Assembly: GCA_001600455.1 (NCBI GenBank)
Contig: BCKC01000002.1
Span: 3,424,171-3,488,170, forward strand
DNA: 64,000 bases
Direction: 5' to 3'
From: Endocalyx cinctus
Lineage: Eukaryota > Ascomycota > Sordariomycetes > Amphisphaeriales > Apiosporaceae
Shown piece after piece: positions 9,017-20,743 of the stretch. The notes under the pieces were generated by a model. It worked only from the letters and a program-made list of their open reading frames with translations, made no database searches and had not been told where the DNA came from. A program made the translations under genes and the position numbers. The stretch's first letter is position 1. The number at the start of each line of letters is the position of its first letter.

Positions 9017-11654
9017 AGCAGTGCCTAGCTGCCTAGAAAATAAAACTTTAGTGGATATTTAGTGATTAAAAAACATTTAGTGGGCTTTTATAGTGCTATT
9101 ATTATAGTTGGGTTACTTTTGACATTATGAACTTTTACTCTATTTTAATGATTCTTTAGAATATAATATATCGATCAATCAAAGTAAACAGATAGGTTTT
9201 AAGTAAGTATATATCATGGATATACTAGTTGGCATTGTACTGAAAAGTTCAGTAAAAGGAACTTAATCAAGTACAAGATCAATTTGGGAGTTTTTCTTTT
9301 GGTGACCCACCCTCGAGCCTCTCCCTGGAAGCCTGGATATAGTATGTACAAGTAGTATATATAAATATATATCCATTTATATTAGGTTAGATCCAGGACG
9401 TTGATCCGGCCATATTCCGAAAATGGATTAAAAAGGGGATAGATGGACTCGTAGAGGGGTCAAATTCTATTGATCTTCTTTACTATTACTCTTAGATGAG
9501 AATAGTACCGACTAATAAGTCGTAGTTATCCAAGTCCGGAGAAGGCCAAGTTGTTTAAGACTACCTTTCTCAATAGTGTATACGTACGTATATGAGTACA
9601 GAGTAGACGAACTGCTTACTGCTCGGAGCTGATCAATTTCTTTTAATCATTTTCGTCTCGAGGCAGGCTGGAACGTTTTTGATATTTATTAGCGAAGAAA
9701 ATGTTGTCCTTTGCTGACCTGCATCAATAATAACCACGCCACAATCCGTTTGGACGAATCCAACGTCAGCTACTAACGACTGTTTGCCCATCGCCGTTTT
9801 TATTTCGTAACACGACATCGTCACCTTTTGTATATGTAGTATACTTGGTACATATACAAGTAGTCTACTATATACTTAGATATAATTACGATGTTATATG
9901 TAATTTTGTTTTGTTTCTCCCTCTCTACCTCTCCCTCTCTACCTCTCCCTCTTTTCATCCCTTCTCTCTCGACACATACTTGGCTGCTTGGTAAGTCCTT
10001 TGCCAATAGTGCATAAATCTGTGGATGTGGTGGATATACACGTAGGATATACTTTATTTCTTACTCTGTACACGGTATACTGAACATGGGTCGTGGCCTT
10101 ATCGGACATCTTTTCGTCCAAGATTTCAAGTTTCAGGGATCCGAATTGAATTATTACTGGTCCTTTTACCAAGTACACGCGCAAATATGCCGGCATCATA
10201 GTACCATCTAAGCATTATCCTGGTAGCAAATTAACTGCCCTTTTCTCTTTTCTCTTTGACCTGTAGTATATTTATTTATTTTTGATTTTTGATTTTTTTT
10301 ACCCATTCTAAATCAGCCATTCATCTCCGCTGTCAAATATTATGCCTCTCGGGTACGATCATCGTACCCCGTCCATGCTTTTTTTGGCCAAGGAGGAGAG
10401 AACCCTTTAAGTCCTTGATATCATGCTTGCAGTACTGGCGGTGCTTGCAACCACCCACTCACAAATTACCTTGTTTGGTTGGGTTTCCGGCCTGCATTGA
10501 CCCAATTTCGATCTCCAATGTTGCATTTGGGAACCACCTTGGGTCCAAGACCAAGAAAACACCGGGCCTAGACTAACCCCAATAGACTGGGGGCCTCGTG
10601 TCGTCCTGACCACCCTGGAAAGTAATTGTAATGTAAAAAGTTGTAGATAGATAGAAATGATGAATTCAAAAACTCATCCAAGCCCACCACCGTCACCACT
10701 GCTCCCCTTCCCGCCCCCCCCTCCTCTCCTGATCGATTCAACTTATCAGATGGATGGACGGACGGGAATACTTTATCTATGAAGACGCCGTTACAAAGTC
10801 AAGTCAAGTCAAATCAAATCCAACGGCTCCGAAGAGAAAAAAAGACCGAAATCTATTATTCCACTGCTTAACGTTCTCTTGATATTAATACGATCCATAA
10901 TCTACACACGTACAATCATAAATCGATTAAAACACCCTTAATAATTTTTAATTCTCATATTCAATAACACGCTCGTTTATTTCATCTTCTTTCCCGCCTC
11001 TGAATCACGAATTAGCTCTGCCCGTTCCTGATTTCATTAGATTACCTTGTTTCTGATCTTCTATTTTTTGTCAGCCCGTGAGTGTAAGTGGCATCGAGAT
11101 TTGTAAATACCAAATCCCCACCTCATTGGTATTCTACCTTCTCCTCACCGCGGGCTGTCATTTATTTATCCGTCCACCCATATATATTACTCGAACCATC
11201 AAATCGGTACGCACTTCACTTCAATTGGTTTTTACAGCTTTGTAAAAACAATTTTTTTTTCTTAATCTTTCTTGGAAGTGGTGTCATGCGAGTTGTCGAA
11301 TATATATAAAGAGGTTGCATACAACAAGTGTCCCAAGAAAAACGACAGCAGATATTTTATTTACTTATTTATCTGCGAAAGCTTTCAAGCCTTCGAGATC
11401 GACATTGAGACACCCTTTCTAGAACATTTTCTTCAGAGACAAAAGGTCCAAGAAAAGGAAAAAAAAGAAAATAAGACGCTACTTGGCGGAATGTTTTTAA
11501 ACCGTACGCAGATCAGTTTAACCTAGTCCACTTTTACGTCGTAATGTACCTGTATCGGTCGCTGTCTCTGCTCCAATGGGCGCTCCGCCCTGTTGGCCCT
11601 ATTTCTGGCGCCAACAACCCTGTCACTGCCTGCCACAGCAGGCCTAAGATACAA

Positions 11655-12824
11655 ATGGCAGTGATCTTCCTGCTCATCTCCTGCTGGATCTCCTTAACCG
11701 TCGCCCTCCCACACGACAACCCTCCTCGATCGACCGAGACGTTGCTGATCGATCCACGCATTCCCGTCTTCGTCGACGGTCGCTGGCATATCATGTCCGA
11801 GGAAGAGCATCGACGATTCGCGCGCGGCGAGGAAGATGAAGAAGATTCGAATTCGTCCGCGTCCGGAACGACGACTTCGGTCGAGATCAACGAATCCACC
11901 ATCACCGCGTCGCCTACGGCGACGACCACTAAAAAATCCACTTCTACCGAAGCCTCCACCACCACCACCACGGCCGCTTCGAGTCCCCTCCCGAGCCCTT
12001 TCGACGGCGCGTTAGCCGCTAATTTCTCCGCCGACGATAGCGGTGCTTGTCCCACTTTCTTGAATGAAATGCTTTCGAATGAAACGTTTAAGAGCTGTTA
12101 TCCCGTGTCGCTACTTTTGCAGGTAAGTCGAAGCTAATTAATCATTCAATTAATTAACGATGCGCTCGCGTCTTTTCTTTTTTCTTTTCTTTTCAAACTA
12201 ACCCTTTCTCCCTCGCAGAGTTCCTATTCGTTCTTCCAAGCGGAAAAGTCCCTAGTCGGCATAACGCAGGTCCTCGACGCCGGCTGCAAAGCGGACGTCG
12301 AGTTCTGCACCGACTACCTGGGCGGGCTCGCGGACGACCTGATCCTGGACAAGAACTGCGGGACGGACTACGAGCAGGAGAACTCGATCGTGGTGCAGGC
12401 GTACGAGGGCCTGCGGGTGTACGAGACGGTCTACCGGGCGACGTGCCTGCAGGACGACGACAGCCAGGCCTACTGCTTCGGCACGGCCGTGACGAACCTG
12501 ACGACGCCGTCCAACGTCTACCTCTACTACCTGCCCTTCAACTCGACCCTGCCCTCGACCGCGGCGCCGTCCTGCGACCGGTGCACGAGCGAGACCATGG
12601 CCATCTACCAGGCCGCCACCGCCTACCGCTCCTCCGCCATCGCGTACACGTACCCCTTGGCCGCCCAGCAGATCGACGACGTCTGCGGGTCCGGCTTCAC
12701 CAACGTCACCCTCGCCGAGGCGGTCTCCGAAAACGCCGGCGCGAGGTCCCCGCGGCACGCGTTACCCTCGACGCTGTCGTTGATGCTTCTCCTGCTTATC
12801 CCCTTTTATCATTGGATCTTTTAA
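11655..12824 (+). CDS. Cys-rich, probably GPI-anchored surface glycoprotein
   Basis: Two exons, 11655-12122 and 12219-12824, give 357 aa. The chosen ATG starts MAVIFLLISCWISLTVALP, a signal peptide. An in-frame ATG at 11544 would add 37 residues in front and hide it. After an acidic stretch comes a Ser/Thr-rich region (TTTKKSTSTEASTTTTTAAS), probably O-glycosylated. A conserved domain follows with about ten cysteines (ACP, SCY, GCK, FCT, NCG, TCL, YCF, SCDRC, VCG) and several N-sequons. The C-terminus ends in a hydrophobic tail (LSLMLLLLIPFYHWIF) after small residues, typical of a GPI signal. The domain resembles a fungal family that I believe Pfam calls DUF7729; that name needs a search. The role is probably at the cell wall or plasma membrane. 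The convergent neighbour, GPI13, makes GPI anchors, but this is probably coincidence. Confidence 0.8.
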
Positions 12825-14341
12825 AGTGAAGGGGAAAACAAAATTATCATTAAAGGGACCGCGAGACGTGTTTTACGCCGTTACTCTTTTACCCTTACGA
12901 AATCTTTCTTCTTCTCTTCCACCACTTTCTGGGATTTGGAAGGTCATCTTTTGGTATTTTGGCGTATTGAGCGAACAAACTTTTCGGATTTTTCTTTATA
13001 TTATTGTGAGGGAGCGGTTTTGGATACATTTTTGGGATATTTTGGGAGGAACCCAAAAGAAAATTTTAAATTTTTTTTTACGAAGTCTTTTGGTTTTTGG
13101 TATTTCCGAGTCATGTCCACGGCTTTTTGTCTGGCTTGACTCGTTCTTCATCTTTGGGTTTATAAAAAAAAACTCCCTCCTACACACGCGCAAATACAGC
13201 AAGCAAGCAAGCGATTTCTGCTTTGATACCCCCTCCCCATTCTCCCCGCGTTCTGCCTTCATCGTCAATTTTAACCTTTTTTTTACACACTCTTGGTACT
13301 CACCGGGATTTTTTTTTTTGGATGGTACAGAAACCGTTTCACTCGGAAGACCTCACCCAACACAAACAACTTTACATTTCTTGTATATACTTGATTCTAC
13401 ACTACCCACTACTTAGCTAATGTATAGACTTTCTATTAAATAGAAAAAAAATATATATAGTCAAGAATGATTGAGGAGATATGATTGCTATTTCTGATAC
13501 ATGTATTTTATTTTATTACGAAGTAAAGTTTTACTCCTCACCCGAAGGATGTTTATCTATTCACACTTATGAACGTGACAACTAAAAAAAAAAAAAAAAA
13601 AAAAAAACGAAGATATTTGCATCTACCATCATCCTCTTGGTCATCCCTTACGTTGGACAAACTCCCTTGTACGTAGTTTCGGGAAAGGGAACAAGCACGT
13701 AAGAAAGGGCCATGAACTGAATGAGGAAACTCTCTCCATCTCCCTTTGCTTTTCCCGCCCTACTTAAATCCTTATCTATCTCACTGCAGCATTTCCAACA
13801 CACCAGACTTTTATTTTTCCCGGTAACGCGGGAGCAAAAGAAACCCGTCCCCACGTGGCACCAGGCATAAAAAATCCTCTAAGAAAAATAAAAACCAATT
13901 CTTAGATCACTGATCGACGGTGTTACAGGAACAAAAAAAAAAAGCTTATTGATAAGTCCATATGCATACGATTTGACTCACTATTACAGTACTTGTTTTT
14001 TAAAAAGTAAAGATAGCCGAAACGACCGAATGTACAAACTACGTCACACGACATGAGAAAGGGGAAATAAACGTGTTACAGGTTAAGTTAAGGATAAGCC
14101 TGGCCCTAGCGAATGAAGCCGTTGGTTGATCCATCTCGTAGGGAAATCTGCCACATTAAAAATATTTTCTCTTTTCTATCCTAGACATGACGTGATGTGA
14201 CATGTACCTATAACAACAATAATAATTACATTTTTTGCAGCCATTTTTTTTTATTTATTTGTCTCATATTGGATTTGTCTCGGGTAGACAGGTGCGTGAT
14301 GTATATATGTATATGTGTGATGTGATAAGTTTGTTATTTCC
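12825..14341. other. intergenic between convergent genes
   Basis: This holds the 3' regions of two convergent genes. It contains TGTATATA at 13382-13389, an A24 run at 13584-13607 and AT-rich sequence. Open frames at 12826-13416 and 13648-13854 are T/F-rich and lack coding character. Nothing else is recognised. Confidence 0.6.
13584..13607 (+). repeat. A24 homopolymer
   Basis: A run of 24 A between convergent genes; the exact length is prone to sequencing error. Confidence 0.9.
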
Positions 14342-17300
14342 TTAATCTGAGAAACCAAACACTTCGCTGATAGCGAGTACGTTCGTTCTCACACCTAAGA
14401 GGGTGACAGCGATTCCGACAAGATCGACCGTCAGTAAGAGTACGGCCGCCATCATGAAACGTGGGCAGAAGACTCTGTACATCATGAGGTGACGTCGCAG
14501 ATGACCGGCCCAAGCCATGGTCGCCAGGCTTTCTACGGCGTAGTATGATACGAATATCCCTAAAGCGCGGCTCGTGCTTTCGATAATACCTTTCCGTTTC
14601 GGTGATGTTTTCCACATTATTAATAGGGGGACGGAAACACAGGCGAGAATCTGGCCGGCGAAGGTGTTTAGCGCCATGACGAGAGGGCTCCAAGGATAGC
14701 GAATCGTCGATAGCGGAATAAAAGCCGTGTCCCACTGAATAGAAGATAGGGTGGCTTGGTGTCCCGTCTTGAAATAATGATAGTTACCTAACAAAGCTAA
14801 AGTGATGGGACCAATGGTCTCGACGGCTATGTCATTAAGGTCAAGCATCTCGACAAGAGAGAGGATCTGCCAAAGCATGATGGCGACGGCGCCGCCTCCC
14901 ATAGGCTTTGAGAGGAGAATGATAGCACAAGCTATATTTATAGGGAGGAAAAGATAACGGGCCCCGTTCGCGTTACCATACCCCAGCACAGTGATCTGCG
15001 CCATTCCATTACGAGCTTTCGTAGTCAGTATGGAAACGTTAGGTGGCGCCCAGACAAACGCAGTGGTACCAGCTACTATGGCTAATGCCAGCGTTAACTG
15101 AGCAATAGAGACGTGCATAAACTTAAACGTCTGTTCTGAAATCGCGGTAATCCAATTGCCGTTTCTTGCCCCATCGAGAGTCCAGTATACCGCTGCTAAG
15201 AACAGAGTAAAACGGAATACATAACCAATCCAGAGAGGTGCTAAACCTTCGTATGAACGAGAAGGCATCATGTAGGACTTGATGATAGAAGGGAGGACGA
15301 GGAAGACAGCGATTGGTACGATTAATTGCCACGGAGCTGAAGTAGACGAATTGGCAGATGCGTAGTATGTAGACTGGCAGTATGGCATCTGCTCATCACG
15401 GCAAAGTTTCGAGAACGAAGCTGCTCGTCCGAGAATGACGAACACGATAGAGTGGTATACTCCGAGTGTGCGGTCGGCTACCGTTGGGCGTCGGAGCGCA
15501 GCAACTAAGCTCGTCAAGCCGAAGGTGGAGAGAAAGAATAAGGAAATAGAGTCTTCCCATATAGTATACGAATTTGACGCGAAGCCGATAGATTGGCTGG
15601 CCGTGAAAATAACGGAGAGCCAACCCCAAAAGGAGTTGGGCAAAAGATTGAGCGGACTCTTTCCGGCAGTCCGTAACAGTGTTACTACGACCGTGAGCAT
15701 GCTCCCAATGGCTGTTGAAGCAGCAGCTAGTAGCATCCAGTCATCTGATCCAAGAACCTTCAGAATAATGCCGCTTAGGGTTCCGAATAAGGCACTTGCA
15801 GCAACCCCCGATTGAACAAGAGTCTTGGTCAAGCTCTTGTAGGTCATAATAGTAGAATCAACTTTAGTACCTTGTAATTCCAATTTCTTCTCTGCTAAAT
15901 CCAGCTCATCATCGTCTAATACAGCGAAGTCTTCGTCGTCATCTCTAGAAACGTAGAGCAGTAATGTAACAACGCCAAGAGCCATAGTTGCGATACCCAA
16001 TATCATCTTTGGCACGTCAAATCTAGCCCAGAGAGCCTTGCAGATTTTAAGAGTCTCGCCCGCATACGTGGCATATGCCTCGTAGAGAGCTTGATATGGT
16101 TTGGATTTGACCTTTGAATCAGCAAGGTCTTGCGCCTGCTTCCAAAAGGACGCAGGGGACCCTGGTTTGGAACTTTGTTCCATACCACGAGCTGCGAAAT
16201 AAGATGCTTGGTATCTCTTGATACCGGCACACGTCACACTTGAGGCGGCAGCAAGACGGCCCCAAGATGTCCCTTTGATACCGGAAAAGGCCTCCTCAAT
16301 GGGGTGCCCAAGGTTATTGTACGGGATTGGAATGCCAAGTAAAAGTGAAAATGTGGGAACTAAATCAATCTGGTTCACAGGTCGTACCTTAGCCGTCGGT
16401 GGAGGTGCCGCATATTCCGGCTGAGTACGGCCGAATACCGGCTTTTTCGAGTACATCCACAAGGCAGATTCGACCTCGTCATCGCTTTCGCCTCCGTGAT
16501 CACCCTTGCCGTCCATTCCATGATCGCCCATGACAACCAATAAAGTATCATCGTCGATGGTCGCAGTCAATTCTTGGATGAAGCGGTTCATTTGCTCCAA
16601 TTTAGCAGTCATAGCAGCATGATTAGGTCCATATCGATGGCCGGCATGGTCGACGCCAAGAAAATGGCCAATAACTACATCCCACTCACTTGTTCGCTCG
16701 GGTTTCATCAAAGGAAATATGTGCTCCATGACGCCATTGTCGACCGTATGCAGGTCCCAGACGTTGAAGCTGTCGTAAGGGCGACTGATATTTGGTTCGA
16801 AATAGCCAGGGAACAAGGATTCCCAAGTGTCGTCACCCAAGTGCACAATTCTCTTTCCTTGATCTCTCAATTGCATTAAAATGTTGTCCTCTTCGATAGC
16901 TGTTCCTGCAAAACTAGACCCTAGGTCGACAAATGTAGGCAAGGTTCCCGTCGTTAGACCTTTTAATCGTTGTAACGTCGACGTGGGAGGATCGGCTATG
17001 AATGGTCGTAAGAAGGCATTGCCGGGCGACTGAACCGAAGTCTCGTAAAGGAACGGGAACGCATTATGGAACACCTCGGCTTTATCTTCGTCTTCGACCG
17101 GAATAGTAAAATCGTAGCGGAGAGCATCGATCAAAATGACTACCGCTTTATTGAAAGTCTTAGGATGCCAGCATCCGCCGTCTATTGTACCTTGACCATC
17201 CCATTTAATTAAAGGCTCAATTGGAGGGTTTGCACATTCGGACCGGTCATCTAATACTAATCGGGTCAGGAGAAAACCACTGGTGAACAGCAAGATGCCG

Positions 17301-17545
17301 ATTGCATGCATGAAAAGCATCCAAATCCAGAAGCCGACTGTCCACGAGCATCTACTCTCGAAAGCAGCCTTTCGACGTGCTTCTAAAGCCGCGCGTTGAG
17401 CATCTTCTGGTTTTGAAGACTTTTCGGGATTCGCTTTTTCGGATGCATCTTGGAGTTCTTTTATTTTTTTCGCCTTCTCCCATTCTGAAGCTATAGCCTT
17501 GTAGTCGGTAGGAGGTGCTTTCGGTTGAGTATCGCGGGGAGGCAT
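14342..17545 (-). CDS. GPI13: GPI ethanolamine phosphate transferase 3 (PIG-O/Gpi13)
   Basis: An intronless gene of 1067 aa. The product adds phosphoethanolamine to the third mannose of GPI precursors in the ER, the group later joined to proteins. The N-terminus is cytosolic and charged, with a first membrane segment at about 70-95 (WTVGFWIWMLFMHAIGILLF). The lumenal alkaline-phosphatase-like catalytic domain follows, with the metal site Asp140 in VVILIDALRYDF, the PPTSTLQRLKGLTTG segment with the catalytic Thr near 189-190, and DHAGHRYGP at about 299. GDHGMDGKGDHGGES supplies further metal ligands. The second half is a run of about a dozen hydrophobic helices, as in the family. Length and motif order fit PIG-O rather than PIG-N (Mcd4) or PIG-G (Gpi7). 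The gene is essential in yeast. Confidence 0.95.
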   Translation of the reverse strand: MPPRDTQPKAPPTDYKAIASEWEKAKKIKELQDASEKANPEKSSKPEDAQRAALEARRKAAFESRCSWTVGFWIWMLFMHAIGILLFTSGFLLTRLVLDDRSECANPPIEPLIKWDGQGTIDGGCWHPKTFNKAVVILIDALRYDFTIPVEDEDKAEVFHNAFPFLYETSVQSPGNAFLRPFIADPPTSTLQRLKGLTTGTLPTFVDLGSSFAGTAIEEDNILMQLRDQGKRIVHLGDDTWESLFPGYFEPNISRPYDSFNVWDLHTVDNGVMEHIFPLMKPERTSEWDVVIGHFLGVDHAGHRYGPNHAAMTAKLEQMNRFIQELTATIDDDTLLVVMGDHGMDGKGDHGGESDDEVESALWMYSKKPVFGRTQPEYAAPPPTAKVRPVNQIDLVPTFSLLLGIPIPYNNLGHPIEEAFSGIKGTSWGRLAAASSVTCAGIKRYQASYFAARGMEQSSKPGSPASFWKQAQDLADSKVKSKPYQALYEAYATYAGETLKICKALWARFDVPKMILGIATMALGVVTLLLYVSRDDDEDFAVLDDDELDLAEKKLELQGTKVDSTIMTYKSLTKTLVQSGVAASALFGTLSGIILKVLGSDDWMLLAAASTAIGSMLTVVVTLLRTAGKSPLNLLPNSFWGWLSVIFTASQSIGFASNSYTIWEDSISLFFLSTFGLTSLVAALRRPTVADRTLGVYHSIVFVILGRAASFSKLCRDEQMPYCQSTYYASANSSTSAPWQLIVPIAVFLVLPSIIKSYMMPSRSYEGLAPLWIGYVFRFTLFLAAVYWTLDGARNGNWITAISEQTFKFMHVSIAQLTLALAIVAGTTAFVWAPPNVSILTTKARNGMAQITVLGYGNANGARYLFLPINIACAIILLSKPMGGGAVAIMLWQILSLVEMLDLNDIAVETIGPITLALLGNYHYFKTGHQATLSSIQWDTAFIPLSTIRYPWSPLVMALNTFAGQILACVSVPLLIMWKTSPKRKGIIESTSRALGIFVSYYAVESLATMAWAGHLRRHLMMYRVFCPRFMMAAVLLLTVDLVGIAVTLLGVRTNVLAISEVFGFSD

Positions 17546-18194
17546 TATTCAGGGATGAAATGAGAAAGAAGGAAAATGGTTTACGGCGTGGTGTTGAAAA
17601 TTAAGGCACAGCCATTGGCACTAAGAAAATATTTTGAATATAATAAGGAAATATTAAGTTACTCTTGACACAAATAAATAATAATTAGACGTCGTGAGTA
17701 TTAAAGAGAGTGTAGAATTGTAAGAAAAGTGAGGAAATTATGTAACCTTCAAGCTTGAAATTGAAATGAGGTAAAACAAATGTAACAGCTACCCTAACAG
17801 CCCTAAACTTAACAGACAGGCACCTAATCAACCTAAACAGATTACCGTTGTACAACGCCATACAGGGCACATGAAGATCCATTTTTAGCCAAGAATTACC
17901 AATCACATCAAGTCAATTTTATTTCTTTTGATGACAGACATCGTTATATGTAAGTACTTAGTATACATAAGAGCAGCTAATACAACTACCTAAGTATGGT
18001 GCTTTATTTGGTATTTAATTCTTTTGTCCTCGGAAATCATCTAAACTTATACGTAGAATTTGGCTGCAGGAAGTTCTAATCCGCTGATATTTCAAGCGGG
18101 ATAACCCATTGAGCCTACGTACTGGTACCATTTTGAACGTGAATTTACTTCGGTAGTCTCATCCTGGAATTGAGGGATTAAGAAGTTCCCGAAC
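17546..18194. other. intergenic, tandem minus-strand genes
   Basis: Upstream DNA of GPI13 and the 3' end of the SDR gene. AT-rich, with no gene seen. One CTACCTAAGTA motif lies near 17988. Confidence 0.6.
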
Positions 18195-19079
18195 TTATAT
18201 TGACATCTTAAACTTCAACAAGTCCCCTTTTACAATCTCGTCCTTCTTGGCCTCAAGTTCCGCCATATCCCAGGTAACGCTCACGAATCTACCACTCAGC
18301 CAGGGTCGGTAGGTCTTTCCGAGCCACATGATGGCGTCTCCCGACAGCTCCGGCTGATCTCCGAGAACGGCATGCATCTTCTCGGGCATTTTCAGGGCGA
18401 GTTCGGTCCTGACGCCGCCGGGGTGGATAGCCAAGCAGACGAGGTCCGGGTAATCCGACGCGACGAACTCGGCGAGGCGGCAGACGGCGAATTTTGATGA
18501 CTGGTAGGCCGACGCGCCGTGGGACAGGCCCACGGCGCCGTAGCTCGAGCAGTTGACGCTGGTGCGGACCTCGCTCCGGAGGAGCATGGGCACGCAGTAC
18601 CGGTTGCACAGGTACGCGCCGCGGACGTTGACCTCGTACGTGCGCCACCACGCGGCCGGGTCCGACTCCGCCAGCGGCACCCAGGTATCCAGCGCGCCCG
18701 CGTTGCACACGAGCACGTCGAGCCCGCCGAACTCCCTCTCGATCGTCTCGGCGGCGGCCCGGACGCTGTCCTCCGACGTCACGTCGAGCTCGAGCGCGAC
18801 GACCTTGGGCTCCGCGCGGCCGCGGCCGGCCGCGGCTCGCTTGATCTCGGCTACTACGCTCGAGAGGTCCGACCGCGCGCCGACGGCGATGTTGCTGCAG
18901 CCGGCCGCCGCGTAGCTCGCCGCCGTCGCTCGTCCGATGCCTTTCGACGCTCCCGTGATGAAGACCGTCCTTCCCGAGAGATCCGCGTTCGCGGGGGAGA
19001 TGAAGTCGTACGTATCGGTATGGATCGTCGGCACGAAAGAGTGGACGGTCTTTACCGGTGGCTTTGTGGTAGGCTGCAT
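18195..19079 (-). CDS. classical short-chain dehydrogenase/reductase
   Basis: A single exon of 294 aa with a complete classical SDR Rossmann fold. The cofactor motif TGASKGIG is at about 42-49, and an NAG motif (VLVCNAG) is in the middle. The catalytic Ser lies in NCSSYGAVG, with Tyr and Lys in YQSSK and the PGG turn 'AIHPGGVRTEL' after it. A basic residue follows the glycine motif and GARSD follows beta-2, which favours NADP(H). About 35 residues precede the Rossmann core, with no signal peptide or clear organelle signal. The substrate cannot be predicted from sequence. Similar stand-alone SDRs are common in fungal secondary or general metabolism. No polyketide, peptide or terpene synthase lies nearby, so there is no cluster context. 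The third codon positions are strongly GC-biased. Confidence 0.9.
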   Translation of the reverse strand: MQPTTKPPVKTVHSFVPTIHTDTYDFISPANADLSGRTVFITGASKGIGRATAASYAAAGCSNIAVGARSDLSSVVAEIKRAAAGRGRAEPKVVALELDVTSEDSVRAAAETIEREFGGLDVLVCNAGALDTWVPLAESDPAAWWRTYEVNVRGAYLCNRYCVPMLLRSEVRTSVNCSSYGAVGLSHGASAYQSSKFAVCRLAEFVASDYPDLVCLAIHPGGVRTELALKMPEKMHAVLGDQPELSGDAIMWLGKTYRPWLSGRFVSVTWDMAELEAKKDEIVKGDLLKFKMSI

Positions 19080-20743
19080 TATGCTGCGTGCGGAAGAAAA
19101 GGTTCTAATTTATTCTGAATAGGAAATTTTGGTATTTATGAAGACTCCCAACGTTGGTTGAGAGAAGCACATGAAAAAGGGTGATCTACCAACCTGATCT
19201 CTCTATAGGATCTCCTACAGGCTATTTATATTTATTTTGATTTTAATTGGACACCTAACTTACTATGTATACGGCGCGGTATAGTGCAGTCTACTTACTC
19301 GCCTCGACGTCAGTATTTATGGGGTTAACAACGAATGCCGGCTTTATGCTTAGGCGAAGAAATATATCCTAAAGCCGCAACGACTTTAACTCCCTGCTTC
19401 GGTCTTGTTATATTTCTCTATTTGGACACACAGCCTACCAGACGAAGTGTTTCTACACGGGTGTTAACGGACCTGTCGTTGTGATGCTTACTTTCCTCAA
19501 AGAGTTGTCTTTTATTTCCTATCCGACTTATAACTCCGGCTGAGGTCCTATAAAAGCGGGTGCTATTTCAAGGTGCTATTCCTGTAAAGGACTAATAACG
19601 TTCATAACGTCCCTAGCACTGGTTCAAATTACACTTATACCGGATTACGTTTCGTCGCATCCCATTCCAGGATTCAGCTTGTTGCGAAGATGCTAATATC
19701 AGTTAGCAGAGAAGTGCGACGTAAGTGCTGTGACTGACTAGCAAATTAGACTCAGCTTTTCAGAAAGCTAGGANAANAAAANAAAGGTTTTTTTTTTTTT
19801 TTTTTTTTTTTTAGAACCAACAGAGTGACAGCTCTTTATACAGATGGAGAATTAGACATAGTAATAAGTGGTGTTCTGAGCTATGAATATCTGAATACAC
19901 CAACCAAGGCTTCTCTATGTAAGTCAATTCGCTGATCTTTGATCTTATAGCAGAGCGGGTTTTAGGTCTATTGCCAGATATTATAGCTACGTATAGTCGG
20001 TAAAAACTCAGATATTTAATGTAGACGTTATCAACGTGTATGAGATAATTGGTTCTGGTGACGAGAACAGAGGTTGAGACAATGACTGGCTGGAAGGTCA
20101 TTACGATGTAAACTGCCGTGCTATAAATTCGAACTTAAATACGTTTTGAACAACGATGAGATAAGAGCCGCTGTATCATAGGGTTGGCCTTACTCCCGAA
20201 CTGGTTACTCCAAGTTCTTAACATTCACGCATGGCAGTTAAGGTTGTTTCATGAGCATGCATGAGGGGGATCGACATTCTTATGTTCACGTAACACCACA
20301 TAGCTTCAATCCAATTATCAGTAAATTCAGTGTAAGTGTAGTACGTGGTTTTAAAAGTTATGGTTTAAGAATTATACATTGAAGAATATACGGGCAACGC
20401 AGCCAGACGTTCCTTCTCATCTTATCGAAAGAATTCTACCGCGTAGTCCGATATAGACAGAACGTGCAAGACGCCAGTAGTAAGTAAGTACTAAGTTGTT
20501 ATATACGCGACCAATATATGTATACCCAACGCCGAAAAAAAAATACGAATATCAAGTAGAAGCCCGAGATATTCAAGAACAAAACGGATCTTAACCAAAG
20601 GAATCTACCGGGTATGGGTATTCCGTAACTCATGCTATTTAAGTTTGTCATCCCAACTCCTCTTCGTCATAAGTTTGAAAATCGAACAGAAAACTGACGG
20701 TCTCTCGCCGGCCATAGAAGAGGTGTCCTCCGAAAAGGGAAAA
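19080..20743. other. intergenic, AT-rich, with ambiguous bases
   Basis: No gene is recognised. The stretch includes three undetermined bases at 19774, 19777 and 19782 beside a T25 run at 19788-19812, probably a low-quality junction in the assembly. Short frames at 19811-20101 look non-coding. Confidence 0.6.
19774..19812. other. ambiguous bases plus T25 run
   Basis: N at 19774, 19777 and 19782 in an A-rich context, followed by about 25 T. This signals uncertain base calling or a polished gap, so the length here should not be trusted. Confidence 0.9.

Larger units (their letters stand above)
7033..11654. other. gene-poor spacer of 4.6 kb
   Basis: No intact gene is supported. There is a GC-richer patch at about 7735-8483 with coding-like remnants on both strands (listed separately), a TA run at 8548-8564 and a (GCCT)9 array at 8981-9016. 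Between 9925 and 9960 are repeats of CTACCTCTCCCTCT. The last few hundred bases before 11655 are AT-rich and pyrimidine-rich and probably include the promoter and leader of the next gene. Confidence 0.5.

Noticed and set aside
12252..12758. 168-codon minus-strand frame
   Set aside because: Antisense of exon 2 of the Cys-rich glycoprotein; Val/Gly/Arg shadow composition.
18519..19118. 199-codon plus-strand frame
   Set aside because: Antisense of the SDR gene, whose motifs are complete on the minus strand.
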